A DNA stretch of 45,383 nt, from contig JACPQR010000085.1 in NCBI GenBank assembly GCA_016190375.1, forward strand, positions 1 through 45,383, in the 5' to 3' direction. Shown piece after piece: positions 7,373 through 15,661 of this stretch. The notes under the pieces are model-generated. The model did not search any database. It was not told the DNA's origin and saw only the letters and a program-made list of their open reading frames with translations. The position numbers and the translations under genes are program-made. This stretch comes from Deltaproteobacteria bacterium (GTDB lineage: Bacteria; Myxococcota_A; Polyangia; JACPQR01). The stretch's first letter is position 1. Each line of letters opens with the position of its first letter.

Positions 7373-9073
7373 GTGACCAGGGCCTCGCGGGCGTCGCGTC
7401 CCCCGCGGCCGCGAGGGACGCTGCGGTTCCGTCTGTTCAAGGCATACTGGGTGACTTTCCAGGTCATCTGGAGCTACCTGTCCCTCAAGCTCCTGGCGAG
7501 GTTCTTGGGGCACGACGCCATCCTCCACGCCCTGTCGGAGCGGCACCTCGCCAACGCGAAGAGGGTCGAGCACACGATCCTCGAGCTGCAGGGCCTGTTC
7601 ATCAAGGTAGGTCAGCTCATCAGCATCATGACGAACTTCCTCCCCGAGGAGTTCCGGCGGGGCCTCGAGGGCCTGCAGGACCAGGTCCCGCCGCGCCCGT
7701 ACGAGGAGATCGACGGGCGCATCCGGGAGGAGTTCGGCGAGGGGCCCGACTCGGTCTTCCGCGAGTTCGACCGCGAGCCCATCGCCTCGGCCTCCCTCGG
7801 GCAGGTCCACAGGGCCCGCCTGAAGTCGGGCGAGGAGGTCGCGGTCAAGGTCCAGCACCTCGACATCGACGAGATCGTCCGGGTGGACCTGAAGGCCATC
7901 CGCCGCATCCTCGGCATCGTGCGCTGGTTCGTCCCGATCCAGGGCCTCGACGCGTACTACTCGCAGATCCGCGAGATGATCCTGGCGGAGCTCGACTTCG
8001 ACCTCGAGGCCCGCCACATCGAGCGCATCGCGGCGAACTTCGTGAACGACCCGATGGTGTCGTTCCCGAAGGTCTACCGCGAGCTTTCGACCCACCGTGT
8101 CCTGGTCACGTCGTTCGTCAACGGCGTGAAGATCTCGGACGTCGTCGGCATCGGCCGGCTGGGCGTGGATCGCAAGGCGCTCGCCGAGAGGGTGCTCAAG
8201 GCCTACTGCCAGATGATCTTCGTCGACGGCGTCTACCACGCCGACCCGCACCCCGGGAACATCCTGGCGCGGCCCGACGGCGGGATCGTCTTCCTCGATT
8301 TCGGCGCGGTGGCCGTGCTGTCCACCGAGATGAAGGAGGGCATCACGCAGTTCCTCGAGGGCGTGATCGGCCGCGACACCGAGGCCATCGCGCGGTCGCT
8401 CCGGCGGATGGGCTTCATCGCCCGGCACGGGGACACCGCGGTGTCCGAGCGGGTGATCGAGTACTTCCACCGCCGCTTCCAGGAGGAGATCCACATCGAG
8501 AGCCTGAACCTCAAGGACATCAAGATCGACCCGCAGAAGGGCCTGGAGAACATCGCGGATTTCCGCAAGCTCGACATCGGCATCCGCGAGCTGACCTCGA
8601 CCTTCCGCGTCCCGAAGGACTGGGTCCTCCTCGAGCGCACGGTGCTCCTCCTCACCGGGCTGTGCACGCACCTCGATCCCGAGATGAACCCGATGACGAC
8701 GATCCGGCCGTACCTGGAGGAGTTCGTCTTCGGCAAGCGCGACTTCGGCGAGCTCATGCTGAGCGCGGTCAAGGACATGGCGCTCGGCGCCATCTCGATC
8801 CCCGACGACATCAAGCGCTACCTCGCGAAGGCCATGCGCGGCGACCTCGAGATGCGCTTCCGCGGGATGCGCGAGAGCACCTCGCTCATCTACGCGCTCG
8901 GGCACCAGCTCATCTACACGCTCTTCGCGCTGGCCGGCGCCGGCGCGGCATATCTGTTCGACGAGCGCGCCGCCTGGACCGCCCGCAACGTCGCGCTCGG
9001 CGTCTCGGGCTGGTTCCTCCTCGCGCTCGTCCTGTCGATGCTCGGCGCGAGACGCTTCAAGCGTCGCTCGTGA
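7373..9073 (+). CDS. ABC1/UbiB-family atypical kinase
   Basis: A 566-residue member of the UbiB/ADCK family. Seen: the family's KxGQ motif as FIKVGQLIS (about residues 80-88), ASASLGQVH (about 141-149, the Ala-rich loop replacing the Gly-rich loop), the ATP Lys in VAVKVQ (about 161), HADPHPGNIL (about 283-292) and the metal-binding DFG in FLDFGAV (about 305-311). The C-terminus has two membrane helices (about 505-525 and 540-560), as usual for the family. Members support quinone (ubiquinone) biosynthesis or lipid homeostasis at the membrane. The exact substrate is unknown. GTG 7373 is the first plausible start. The antisense frame at 7247-9130 is a shadow. Confidence 0.88.
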   Translation: MTRASRASRPPRPRGTLRFRLFKAYWVTFQVIWSYLSLKLLARFLGHDAILHALSERHLANAKRVEHTILELQGLFIKVGQLISIMTNFLPEEFRRGLEGLQDQVPPRPYEEIDGRIREEFGEGPDSVFREFDREPIASASLGQVHRARLKSGEEVAVKVQHLDIDEIVRVDLKAIRRILGIVRWFVPIQGLDAYYSQIREMILAELDFDLEARHIERIAANFVNDPMVSFPKVYRELSTHRVLVTSFVNGVKISDVVGIGRLGVDRKALAERVLKAYCQMIFVDGVYHADPHPGNILARPDGGIVFLDFGAVAVLSTEMKEGITQFLEGVIGRDTEAIARSLRRMGFIARHGDTAVSERVIEYFHRRFQEEIHIESLNLKDIKIDPQKGLENIADFRKLDIGIRELTSTFRVPKDWVLLERTVLLLTGLCTHLDPEMNPMTTIRPYLEEFVFGKRDFGELMLSAVKDMALGAISIPDDIKRYLAKAMRGDLEMRFRGMRESTSLIYALGHQLIYTLFALAGAGAAYLFDERAAWTARNVALGVSGWFLLALVLSMLGARRFKRRS

Positions 9074-9097
9074 CCTCACTGGCCTGGATGCACAGAC

Positions 9098-9112
9098 TGT
9101 GTACAATACACA
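9098..9112 (+). promoter_or_regulatory. vapB operator overlapping its -10 element
   Basis: TGTGTA-CAA-TACACA is a perfect inverted repeat. The -10-like TACAAT (9102-9107) lies within it and ends 6 nt before ATG 9114. A second palindrome, ACATATGT, overlaps the start codon. It fits VapBC autorepression. Confidence 0.7.
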
Positions 9113-9113
9113 T

Positions 9114-9383
9114 ATGTCCAGCCGGACCATCTCGCTCCATGACGATGCCTACCGGAGGCTGAAGGCAGCCAAGAGATCTCCGCGGGAGTCCTTCACGCAG
9201 GTCGTGATGCGCGCCGTATGGCCGGAGCGCACGCTGACGGGCAGGGACCTTCTCGACCGGATCGAGCGGGAAGGGGCCCTCTTGCCCGAAACGGCTCTCC
9301 GCGCAATCGAGCGCGCCAAGAAAAAGGACCGCGCCCCCGAGGACAAGTGGAAGACTCGCTGGTTCTCGAGACGACGTTCCTAG
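9114..9383 (+). CDS. vapB: VapB-type antitoxin (PF02697-like)
   Basis: An 89-residue antitoxin. The N-terminus RTISLHDDAYRRLKAAKRSPRESFTQVV matches the VapB family with an AbrB/ribbon-helix-helix-like DNA-binding start. The basic C-terminus is expected to wrap the toxin. It should bind the palindrome at 9098-9112 and neutralise the PIN toxin encoded next, which starts inside this gene (37-bp overlap). The GTG at 9099 in the same frame was rejected because it lies within the -10/operator. No ribosome-binding site precedes ATG 9114, consistent with a leaderless message. Confidence 0.85.
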   Translation: MSSRTISLHDDAYRRLKAAKRSPRESFTQVVMRAVWPERTLTGRDLLDRIEREGALLPETALRAIERAKKKDRAPEDKWKTRWFSRRRS

Positions 9384-9745
9384 TCGACCTCGAGAGGGAG
9401 GCGGCGCGAGAGAAGCCCGGTCGCGCGGTCGCTTTCCTCGAGAAACACCTCGATGACAAGCTCCATATCACGTTCACGATCGCGGGCGAGATTGCCTGCG
9501 GGACATCGCTCAGCGAGCGGAAGGCCTGGGAACGCTTCATCGGGCCTTTCAAGGTCCTGGGCTTCAGCCTGGACGTGGCGTGGGAGTACGGCCGCGCTTT
9601 CCGCTTCCTGGAAGAGAACGGGCTCCTCATCGGCGCAAACGATCTCTGGATAGCCGCCACGGCGATTGCCTACGAGATCCCGGTCGTCACGCGCAACGCG
9701 AAGCACTACAGGCGGGTGCCTGGCCTGAGCGTGTTGGAGTACTGA
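9347..9745 (+). CDS. vapC: VapC-type PIN-domain ribonuclease toxin
   Basis: A 132-residue PIN-domain protein, the toxin partner of the overlapping VapB. PIN toxins are Mg-dependent RNases that usually cleave tRNA or rRNA. Seen: an N-terminal LVLETTFLVDL strand, ITFTIAGEIACG (conserved Glu, about residue 46), GANDLWIAATAIA (conserved Asp, about 96) and VVTRNAKHYRRVPGLSVLEY at the end. The first catalytic acid, normally Asp in L-D-T, is Glu here (LETTF). That is conservative but unusual. The start is GTG 9347 inside vapB, so expression is presumably coupled. Activity of the Glu variant is untested. Confidence 0.85.
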   Translation: MEDSLVLETTFLVDLEREAAREKPGRAVAFLEKHLDDKLHITFTIAGEIACGTSLSERKAWERFIGPFKVLGFSLDVAWEYGRAFRFLEENGLLIGANDLWIAATAIAYEIPVVTRNAKHYRRVPGLSVLEY

Positions 9746-9785
9746 AGCGCTCCCGCCGCCTGCGGCCGACCCGCCTCGGGTGAGC

Positions 9786-9791
9786 TACGAT
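9786..9791 (+). promoter_or_regulatory. -10-like TACGAT for the binding-protein/kinase operon
   Basis: TACGAT ends 6 nt before GTG 9798, with no ribosome-binding site. This is the same geometry as at vapB and other genes of the window. Confidence 0.5.
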
Positions 9792-9797
9792 GGGGCC

Positions 9798-10694
9798 GTG
9801 CCGCTGGATCAGGGTGCCCTTCGGATGCTCCTCTTGCGGTCCTCGCTCGTCTTCGTCGTGACCGCGGCGATCGCGGGGACCGTGATCGTCGGCGCGCGCG
9901 CCGCCGAGCCGACCGATCCCCGCCAGGACCGCCGCGCCCGCGTTCCGCGCCCCCGGCCGCTGCCGCAGGGCCGCTGCGAGATCGCCGGCAGCGGCTCGAA
10001 CGTGCCCCTGGTCCGCCGCCTGGCCCGCGCCTTCGAGGAGCGGCACCCCGGTGAGCGCATCGTGGTCCACGACAGCATCGGCTCGAGCGGCGGCGTTCGC
10101 GCGACGCTGGACTCCGTCGTCCACATCGGGCTCGTCTCCCGCCCCCTCGAAGAGGCGGAGGCGAGGGCGGGGCTTCGCGCCATCGCTCACGTCCGGGTGC
10201 CGGTGGTCCTGGGAGCGCATCCGTCCGTCCGCGACTCGAGCCTCCCGATGAGCCGGCTCGTCGACCTCGTCCGGGGGCGAACCGTGAAGTGGTCGGACGG
10301 AAGGAGGGCCGTCCTCCTGCACCGGGAGCGCGGCGACTCGTCCAACCGCGTGCTCCTGGAGAAGAGCACACCGCTCCGCAGGGCCTACCGAGACGCCCTG
10401 GGGCGCACGCACTTCCGGGTGCTCTTCCACGAGACGGAGATGGTGTCCGCGCTGGCCCAGACCCCGGGAAGCGTCGGGTTCGTCGACCTCGGCGTCCTGC
10501 GGCTCGTCGACGAGCCCCTCGCGCTGGTGCGGATCGACGGTCTCGACCCTGACGGTGCCGACTACCCGTACATGAAGGATCTGTTCTTCGTCGTGCGCGG
10601 CGAGCCACGGGGTGTCGCCGCGCGCTTCCTCGAGTTCGTTCGGACGTCCGATGCCCGGGAGCTCGCCACGAACGCGGACTACCGGCCGCTCTGA
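9798..10694 (+). CDS. PstS-like periplasmic binding protein
   Basis: A 298-residue secreted protein. It has an N-terminal signal segment (about residues 8-38, LLLRSSLVFVVTAAIAG...ARAAEP) followed by a phosphate/sulfate-type binding fold. IAGSGSNVPLVRRLARAFEERHPG (about 65-88) is the phosphate-binding-protein opening with its SGSxxP ligand loop. IGSSGGVRATL, GRTVKWSDGR and REERGDSS-like HRERGDSSNRVLLE (about 180-195) match further PstS blocks. No ABC transporter permease or ATPase is adjacent. The next two genes are a sensor kinase (2-bp gap) and its regulator, so this may be a sensory binding protein that loads the kinase. The ligand is likely an oxyanion but is not proven. Confidence 0.75.
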   Translation: MPLDQGALRMLLLRSSLVFVVTAAIAGTVIVGARAAEPTDPRQDRRARVPRPRPLPQGRCEIAGSGSNVPLVRRLARAFEERHPGERIVVHDSIGSSGGVRATLDSVVHIGLVSRPLEEAEARAGLRAIAHVRVPVVLGAHPSVRDSSLPMSRLVDLVRGRTVKWSDGRRAVLLHRERGDSSNRVLLEKSTPLRRAYRDALGRTHFRVLFHETEMVSALAQTPGSVGFVDLGVLRLVDEPLALVRIDGLDPDGADYPYMKDLFFVVRGEPRGVAARFLEFVRTSDARELATNADYRPL

Positions 10695-10696
10695 GC

Positions 10697-11929
10697 ATGC
10701 CGAGCCGGGTTCAGCTTCGCGCCGAGTACGTTGGGAGGATGATCGCGCCGACGGTCCTCGCCGCCGCGCTCATCGGGACGAGCGCGCCGACGGCGTACTA
10801 CCTGCTCGCGCGCCGGAGCCTGGTGCGTGAAGCGGAGCTGACGGCGCGACGTGCCGCCGCGATGGTGACGAGCATCGCGCAGGAACGCCCCGACCTCTGG
10901 CGCTACGACACGCTGAAGCTCCTGGGCGACCTGCGCGAGTACGTCGACCAGCCCGACGTCGCCGCCGTGGTCCTCCTCGACGAGCTGGGCCGCGACGTGC
11001 CGCTCGGGGGCGCGAGCCACGTTCCCGAGAGCCCCGCGTGGGGCACCGCGCCGGTGTTCTCCCACGACCGAAGGGTCGGAACGGTCGGCGTGGCGCTCGA
11101 CGGGCGGAGCGTCGATCGGCTGGCGCTGGCGATGCTCGCCGTGTTCCTCGCGCTGGGCATCGCGCTGTCGCGAGAGGTCTACAGGCGCGGTGTCCGGACC
11201 GTCGAGGAGGCGGAGGCACGCATCCGGGAGCTCGTGAGGAGCCTCGAGACCGCACGGCTCGCGCTCAAGGCGGAGCTCGGCGACGCCCAGAGCCATCTTG
11301 AGGAGGTCATGGGCCATTCGCTGGAGCTGCGGGAGGCGGAGAGAACCAGGATCGCGCGCGATCTGCACGACGGCGTCGGGCAGGTGCTCTGCGGTCTCAG
11401 GCTCAGGCTGGATCTCCTCGCTCAGGACCTGCCCGAGGGAGAGCTGCGCTCCCAGGCGCAGGAGACGATCCGGCTCGTCGAGGCGGCGACCAACGAGGTC
11501 CGCCGTGCTTCGATGACGCTCGCGGCCCCGCCCCCGGAGCACCGTGACCTGAGGGGAGCGATCGAGACGATGTGCGAGCGGGTGGCAACCGACCAGTTCT
11601 CGGTCCGACTCGACGTCGGCTCGCTCGACGGCGTCCCCGCTCCTGTCGCGACCGCGTGCTACCGGATCCTGCAAGAGGCGCTGGCGAACGCGGCCCGCCA
11701 CGCGTCGGCCCAGAGCGTCGACGTCGAGGTCGGCCTCGACGCCGAGCGCGGGGAGCTGTTCCTCACGGTGCGCGACGAGGGTCGGGGCTTCGATCCAGCG
11801 GCGGTTCGCGGCCTGGGGCTCGACGGCATGCAGGCGCGAGCGCTCGCCCTCGGAGGCCGCCTCGACGTGCAATCGAGCCCGGGCGCTGGCTGCACGATCC
11901 GGGCGATCCTCCCGGGATCGGGTCCTTAG
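10697..11929 (+). CDS. NarL-type sensor histidine kinase (HisKA_3)
   Basis: A 410-residue inner-membrane kinase. TM1 is at about residues 13-35, then a periplasmic domain of about 100 residues, then TM2 at about 138-158, then a coiled linker (EAEARIRELVRSLETARLALKAEL). The dimerisation box is RIARDLHDGVGQVLCGLRLRL (phospho-His in DLHDG, about residue 225). The ATP-binding part has ILQEALANAARHA (N box), DEGRGFD and a GLGLDGM G-box. The small periplasmic sensor suits contact with the PstS-like protein encoded 2 bp upstream. The cognate regulator follows 50 bp downstream. The stimulus is unknown. Confidence 0.9.
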   Translation: MPSRVQLRAEYVGRMIAPTVLAAALIGTSAPTAYYLLARRSLVREAELTARRAAAMVTSIAQERPDLWRYDTLKLLGDLREYVDQPDVAAVVLLDELGRDVPLGGASHVPESPAWGTAPVFSHDRRVGTVGVALDGRSVDRLALAMLAVFLALGIALSREVYRRGVRTVEEAEARIRELVRSLETARLALKAELGDAQSHLEEVMGHSLELREAERTRIARDLHDGVGQVLCGLRLRLDLLAQDLPEGELRSQAQETIRLVEAATNEVRRASMTLAAPPPEHRDLRGAIETMCERVATDQFSVRLDVGSLDGVPAPVATACYRILQEALANAARHASAQSVDVEVGLDAERGELFLTVRDEGRGFDPAAVRGLGLDGMQARALALGGRLDVQSSPGAGCTIRAILPGSGP

Positions 11930-11966
11930 GGTCCACGATCCTCGACGCCTTCGACCCTGCCGGTGC

Positions 11967-11972
11967 TAATAC
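11967..11972 (+). promoter_or_regulatory. -10-like TAATAC for the response-regulator gene
   Basis: TAATAC ends 7 nt before ATG 11980. It lies in the 50-bp gap after the kinase gene, so the regulator and pdxH may also be transcribed on their own. Confidence 0.5.
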
Positions 11973-11979
11973 TCCCAGC

Positions 11980-12618
11980 ATGTCGACGCGGATACTCGTC
12001 GCCGATGATCACGAGGTCGTCCGGGCGGGCGTGGTCGCGGTGCTCCGCCGCGCGCCGAAGCTGCAGGTCGTGGGCGAGGCGTCCGACGGCGCCGAGGCGG
12101 TCGAGGAAGCCAGGAAGCTCCGCCCCGACGTGGTCGTGATCGACCTGACCATGCCGGGGCTCGAGGGGACGGAGGCCATCCGGCGCCTGAGGAGGCTCGA
12201 CCCGCCGCCGGCCGTGGTGGTCCTGTCGATGCACGCCGCGCCCGAGCGGGCGGCGTGGGCGATCCGGGCAGGAGCCGCGGCGTACGTCCTCAAGGGCGGC
12301 GACGCGTCCGAGATCGTCGATGCCGTCACGAAGGCGGCGAATCGGGGCACCCACGTGACGCCCTCTCTGGCCGCGGAGGTCGCGGCCCTGCTCGCCGCGA
12401 GCTCCGACGACCCGCTCGAGACGCTGACCGGACGCGAGCGCGAGGTCCTGCAGCTCGTGGCCGAGGGCCACACCAACGCTTCGATCGCCGAGCGGCTCTC
12501 GATCTCGGCCAAGACGGTCGACCACCACCGGACGAACCTCATGCAGAAGCTCGACCTGCACGACGTCGCTTCGGTCGTCCGCTTCGCGTTGCGGCGGGGG
12601 CTCGTCAGCTCCGAGTAG
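11980..12618 (+). CDS. NarL/LuxR-family response regulator
   Basis: A 212-residue regulator. The receiver domain (about residues 4-118) has acidic pocket D9/D10, phospho-acceptor D55 (VVVIDLTMPG), the Thr/Ser switch in VLSMH and K in YVLKGG. The C-terminal LuxR helix-turn-helix (about 148-205) reads LTGREREVLQLVAEGHTNASIAERLSISAKTVDHHRTNLMQKL. It should be phosphorylated by the kinase encoded just upstream and bind DNA as a dimer. Its targets are unknown. pdxH starts 3 bp after its stop, so the two are likely co-transcribed, although a functional link to vitamin B6 is not evident. Confidence 0.92.
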   Translation: MSTRILVADDHEVVRAGVVAVLRRAPKLQVVGEASDGAEAVEEARKLRPDVVVIDLTMPGLEGTEAIRRLRRLDPPPAVVVLSMHAAPERAAWAIRAGAAAYVLKGGDASEIVDAVTKAANRGTHVTPSLAAEVAALLAASSDDPLETLTGREREVLQLVAEGHTNASIAERLSISAKTVDHHRTNLMQKLDLHDVASVVRFALRRGLVSSE

Positions 12619-12621
12619 CAA

Positions 12622-13233
12622 ATGACGACGCCCGACGAGGACCCTTTGGCGACGTTCGACCGCTGGCAGCGGGGAGCCGCGGGACGGCTGCTCAGATGGG
12701 CGCTCCGTCCGCTGTACGGTGAGTCCGACGCCGCGGCGCTCGCGACCGCCAGCCCCGACGGGCGCCCGTCGGTGAGGATGGTGCTCGTCAAGCACGCCGC
12801 CACGGACGGCTTCGTCTTCTACACGAACCTCGCCAGCCGTAAGGCAAAGGAGCTCGCCGCGAATCCACACGCCGCGCTCGCCTTCTACTGGCCGCTCCCA
12901 CCTCGTCAAGTGCGCGTCGAGGGACCGGTCGTGCGGCTCAGCCCCGAGGAGGACGAGCGGTACTGGCGAACGCGGCCGCGCGGCTCTCAGCTCGGCGCGA
13001 TGGCCTCACGCCAGAGCGAGCCGATCGCCGACCGGCAGGATCTCTTGCGCCGCCTGGAGGCGCTGCGCGAGCGCTGGTCCGGCCGCCAGATCCCCTGCCC
13101 CCCCTACTGGGGTGGCTTCCGGATCGTCCCCGAGCGAATCGAGCTCTGGCAGGGCCGCCCCGATCGCCTCCACGATCGCTGGTGCTACCTCCGCGAGCCC
13201 GCAGGCTGGCGCATCGTCCAGCTCGCCCCGTGA
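12622..13233 (+). CDS. pdxH: pyridoxamine/pyridoxine 5'-phosphate oxidase
   Basis: A 203-residue FMN enzyme that oxidises PNP or PMP to pyridoxal 5'-phosphate, the last step of B6 salvage and synthesis. Seen: DPLATFDRW at the N-terminus, ALATASPDGRPSVRMVLVK (about residues 40-58), GFVFYTNLASRKAKEL (FMN site), ALAFYWPLPPRQVRVEG, RGSQLGAMASRQSEPI and the C-terminal block PPYWGGFRIVPERIELWQGRPDRLHDRWCYLR ending in a short WRIVQLAP. Length is normal for PdxH. It sits 3 bp after the response-regulator gene. Its product cofactor would serve the aminotransferase encoded nearby on the opposite strand. Confidence 0.95.
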   Translation: MTTPDEDPLATFDRWQRGAAGRLLRWALRPLYGESDAAALATASPDGRPSVRMVLVKHAATDGFVFYTNLASRKAKELAANPHAALAFYWPLPPRQVRVEGPVVRLSPEEDERYWRTRPRGSQLGAMASRQSEPIADRQDLLRRLEALRERWSGRQIPCPPYWGGFRIVPERIELWQGRPDRLHDRWCYLREPAGWRIVQLAP

Positions 13234-13235
13234 GC

Positions 13236-13310
13236 GGGGACACGCACGAATCGCGGCGCCCCGATCTCCAAGCCCCTGTAATTGCAGGTTTTCCAGACAC
13301 AACCGCGCGA
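13236..13310 (+). repeat. dispersed repeat copy A (GGGGACACGCAC type)
   Basis: It starts with GGGGACACGCAC, contains CTCCAAGCCC and ends TTTTCCAGACACAACCGCGCG. The same landmarks in the same order recur at 19852-19912. It looks like a decayed end of a REP/RAYT-type element (inference). It lies between the convergent pdxH and aminotransferase genes. Confidence 0.6.
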
Positions 13311-13345
13311 TCTGTACGCGCGATCGCCAATGTCCGCCGCGACCG

Positions 13346-14662
13346 TCAGCCGTGCGCCCGGGTCGCCTCGTATTTCGCGAACAGCTCCGCGAACAGGGCC
13401 GGCACGCGCGCCATGATCTCGGGGGGCTCGACGTAGGCGATCCGCATTTGGGTGCGTCCCGGGTTCGGCTCGCCCGCCGGGACCGTGTAGAAGCCCGCCA
13501 TCGGCGCCGTCAGGACCGTGACCGCTCGTCCCGCGTCCTCGACGGCCCCGTGCTCGGCGCACCAGAGCACGAAATCGAGCGCGTCGAAGCCCGGCCGCGC
13601 GATCGCTCGCACGTCGACGACCGAGTAGATCGACGCGTCCGGGCTCGAGACGACGAGTCCCGGTATCGCATAGCGGAGCGCCCCGGTGAAGTCGCGCATC
13701 ATCTTGCGGTAATAGCCGCGCAGCTCGGCGTACCAGCGGTGGAGCGCCTCGTGCGGTTCGTGGGCGAGAGCGCCGAAGATCCACTGGCCGATCGCGTTCG
13801 GGCAGAGGGAAGCGGTGTTCTCGGCCACCGCGCGCTCGTGCAGCTCGCGGTCGTCGGTCACGAGCGCGCCGATCCGCAGCCCGCAGGCGTTCCAGACCTT
13901 CGAGGCCGTCTCGATGCTCACACGCCGGCCCGTGATCCCCGGCACCTCCGACTCGGACAGGCCCCAGATCGACGAGACCGAGTCGTCCGTGTAGAAGAGC
14001 TCGCGGTACGCCTCGTCGCTGATCATCCAGAGGTCGTGCTCGACGCACATCTTCGCCAGCGCGACCATCGTCGCCCGGTCGTAGAAGTGCCCGGTCGGGT
14101 TGTCGTACGGGATCACGACGAGCCCGCCCGGTCGCCGCGCCCTGATCGTCCGGTCGATCTCGCCGAGCGGCGGGAGCGTGAACTTCCCGTCCGCGCCGAG
14201 CGTTCGGCGAATCGTGACCGTCGGCCGCCCCAGGCGCTCCGCGAAGGCACCGTAGTTCGTGTAGGCAGGGTCCACCAGGAGGACCGGGCGCTCCGCCGAG
14301 CCCGCAGGCCCCGACACGGCGAGGACGACGAGCTCCATCGCCTGGCTGCCGCCGTCGGTGATCTGGCAATGAAGCCCCTCGGTCGGAAACCCGCTCGACG
14401 CGATCACGTTGAGGAATGCCTGGGCCGCTTCCGGGATGCCGACCGTCGGCGTGTACTTTACGACCCCGCCCGCGAACGGGCTCGGCGCCGCGCCGAGCGC
14501 GCGCATCCGGCCGATCATCGCCGGGTGCATCGGCAAGGACACGTTGCCGATGGCGAGGTTGATCGCGGCAGTGCCGTCGGTCCGGCGCGCGTGGCGGATC
14601 TGCGAGATCCGGATCGCGGAGGGCTCGCGGGTCCTCAGATGGCGTGACAGCTCGGGGCGCAT
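13346..14662 (-). CDS. class I/II PLP-dependent aminotransferase
   Basis: A 438-residue fold-type I aminotransferase. The PLP-binding landmarks are visible: a GGSQAMEL loop (about residues 103-110), VIPYDNPTGHFY (conserved Asn-Pro), ISDEAYREL (Asp-Glu-Ala-Tyr), and the Schiff-base Lys in SIETASKVWNACGLRIG (about residue 259), ending with an MRIAYVEP substrate Arg strand. It is close to aspartate/aromatic-type aminotransferases, but the substrate cannot be told by eye. TAGATT (14669-14674, reading leftwards) ends 6 nt before ATG 14662 and overlaps the stop of the upstream gene, so it may have its own leaderless start as well as read-through from that operon. Confidence 0.9.
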   Translation of the reverse strand: MRPELSRHLRTREPSAIRISQIRHARRTDGTAAINLAIGNVSLPMHPAMIGRMRALGAAPSPFAGGVVKYTPTVGIPEAAQAFLNVIASSGFPTEGLHCQITDGGSQAMELVVLAVSGPAGSAERPVLLVDPAYTNYGAFAERLGRPTVTIRRTLGADGKFTLPPLGEIDRTIRARRPGGLVVIPYDNPTGHFYDRATMVALAKMCVEHDLWMISDEAYRELFYTDDSVSSIWGLSESEVPGITGRRVSIETASKVWNACGLRIGALVTDDRELHERAVAENTASLCPNAIGQWIFGALAHEPHEALHRWYAELRGYYRKMMRDFTGALRYAIPGLVVSSPDASIYSVVDVRAIARPGFDALDFVLWCAEHGAVEDAGRAVTVLTAPMAGFYTVPAGEPNPGRTQMRIAYVEPPEIMARVPALFAELFAKYEATRAHG

Positions 14663-14671
14663 CCGGCGAAT

Positions 14672-15661
14672 CTACTCCACTTGCCGGTCGAGCTCGCGGT
14701 CGATCTCCGCGATCTGCCGGAGCCATCGTCCAACGACGGGCGGCGCATGCAGGAAGACGAGCTGTGCGACGACGCTCTTCGCGGGAACCCGGAAGGCTCG
14801 TCGCGTCGCGGCCAGGAACGCGCGAGGCGAATGGCGATGGGGAAAGGTGGCCACGAGGGAGTCGGCCAGCGCCTTTCGCACGACGACGATCTCGCGTGCG
14901 GGCCGCACGATCCCGAGGGGCGGCCATGGATCCGCGAAGGATCCGCGCGGGCTTCGCCGCTCGATGGTCAGGCCCCACAGACCAGGCGCGCTTCGGGTGG
15001 ACCTGCGGGCGAGCTCGTGGGTGCAGGCCGCCTCGCGGGCGAGAGCGGCGTGGATCTCCTCGACGCGAGGTCGCTCGGCGACGAGAGAAGGTGGCGGAGG
15101 CAGCCCCCGCGCCCGCGACCAGCGGACGGTCGCGTCCGCGAGGGCCATCCCGACCATTGCCTCGACGAGGACGCCCCCACGCCGCAGCGAGCTCGACAGC
15201 CTCACGATCCCATCGACGTTCTCGTCCGCCCGCCTGGCGCTGGCCAGCACGGCCCTACCGAGGGCAAGGAGCTCGATGACGCCGTGAGATCTCCGGCAAT
15301 CCCGAGCGCCAAGCCCGCCGCCGGAGCGCCGCCAGCGGTCGAGCTGTCCGATCGCTCCTCTCGCCTCGGCGGGGAGCCGGTCGGGATCGACGGCCGCGCC
15401 CTCCTCGTCGAGGCCGAGGTCGCGGAGCTCCTGCCGGACGGGACGGATTATCTCGACGGCTCGCCTCAGCGGAGCATCGTCCCGGGCGAGCGCCGGCGGA
15501 CTGCGCGCCCAGTCCTGCACCCGCTTCCACTTCCGGTCGATCGAGCCCACGGGCTCGTCGGGCATTGCGATCCACGGGTACAGCATCGAACCGAACCACA
15601 TGGCCGCGCCCGCGACGAGCGCGACGATCCCGAGGAGGATCCAGCGGAGGGTCCGGTTCAC
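14672..15661 (-). CDS. single-pass membrane protein, function unknown
   Basis: A 329-residue protein with one N-terminal membrane helix (about residues 4-24, RWILLGIVALVAGAAMWFG) and a long, helical, Arg-rich extracytoplasmic part. I see no catalytic motif. The start is GTG 15661, sharing GTGA with the stop of the 51-residue gene upstream, so the two are probably translationally coupled. GTG 15664 is an alternative. The C-terminus ends 9 bp before the aminotransferase start. I do not recognise a family. Confidence 0.6.
   Translation of the reverse strand: MNRTLRWILLGIVALVAGAAMWFGSMLYPWIAMPDEPVGSIDRKWKRVQDWARSPPALARDDAPLRRAVEIIRPVRQELRDLGLDEEGAAVDPDRLPAEARGAIGQLDRWRRSGGGLGARDCRRSHGVIELLALGRAVLASARRADENVDGIVRLSSSLRRGGVLVEAMVGMALADATVRWSRARGLPPPPSLVAERPRVEEIHAALAREAACTHELARRSTRSAPGLWGLTIERRSPRGSFADPWPPLGIVRPAREIVVVRKALADSLVATFPHRHSPRAFLAATRRAFRVPAKSVVAQLVFLHAPPVVGRWLRQIAEIDRELDRQVE

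Noticed and set aside
7247..9130. 627-codon minus-strand frame
   Set aside because: Antisense shadow of the UbiB-family kinase; low-complexity His/Asp/Glu/Arg composition with no domain.
9798..10694. Calling the binding protein a phosphate transporter subunit
   Set aside because: No pstC/pstA/pstB neighbour; it is embedded with a kinase and regulator.
10679..11872. 397-codon minus-strand frame
   Set aside because: Antisense of the histidine kinase; no recognisable protein features.
13112..14647. 511-codon plus-strand frame
   Set aside because: Antisense of the aminotransferase, which has all PLP-site motifs.
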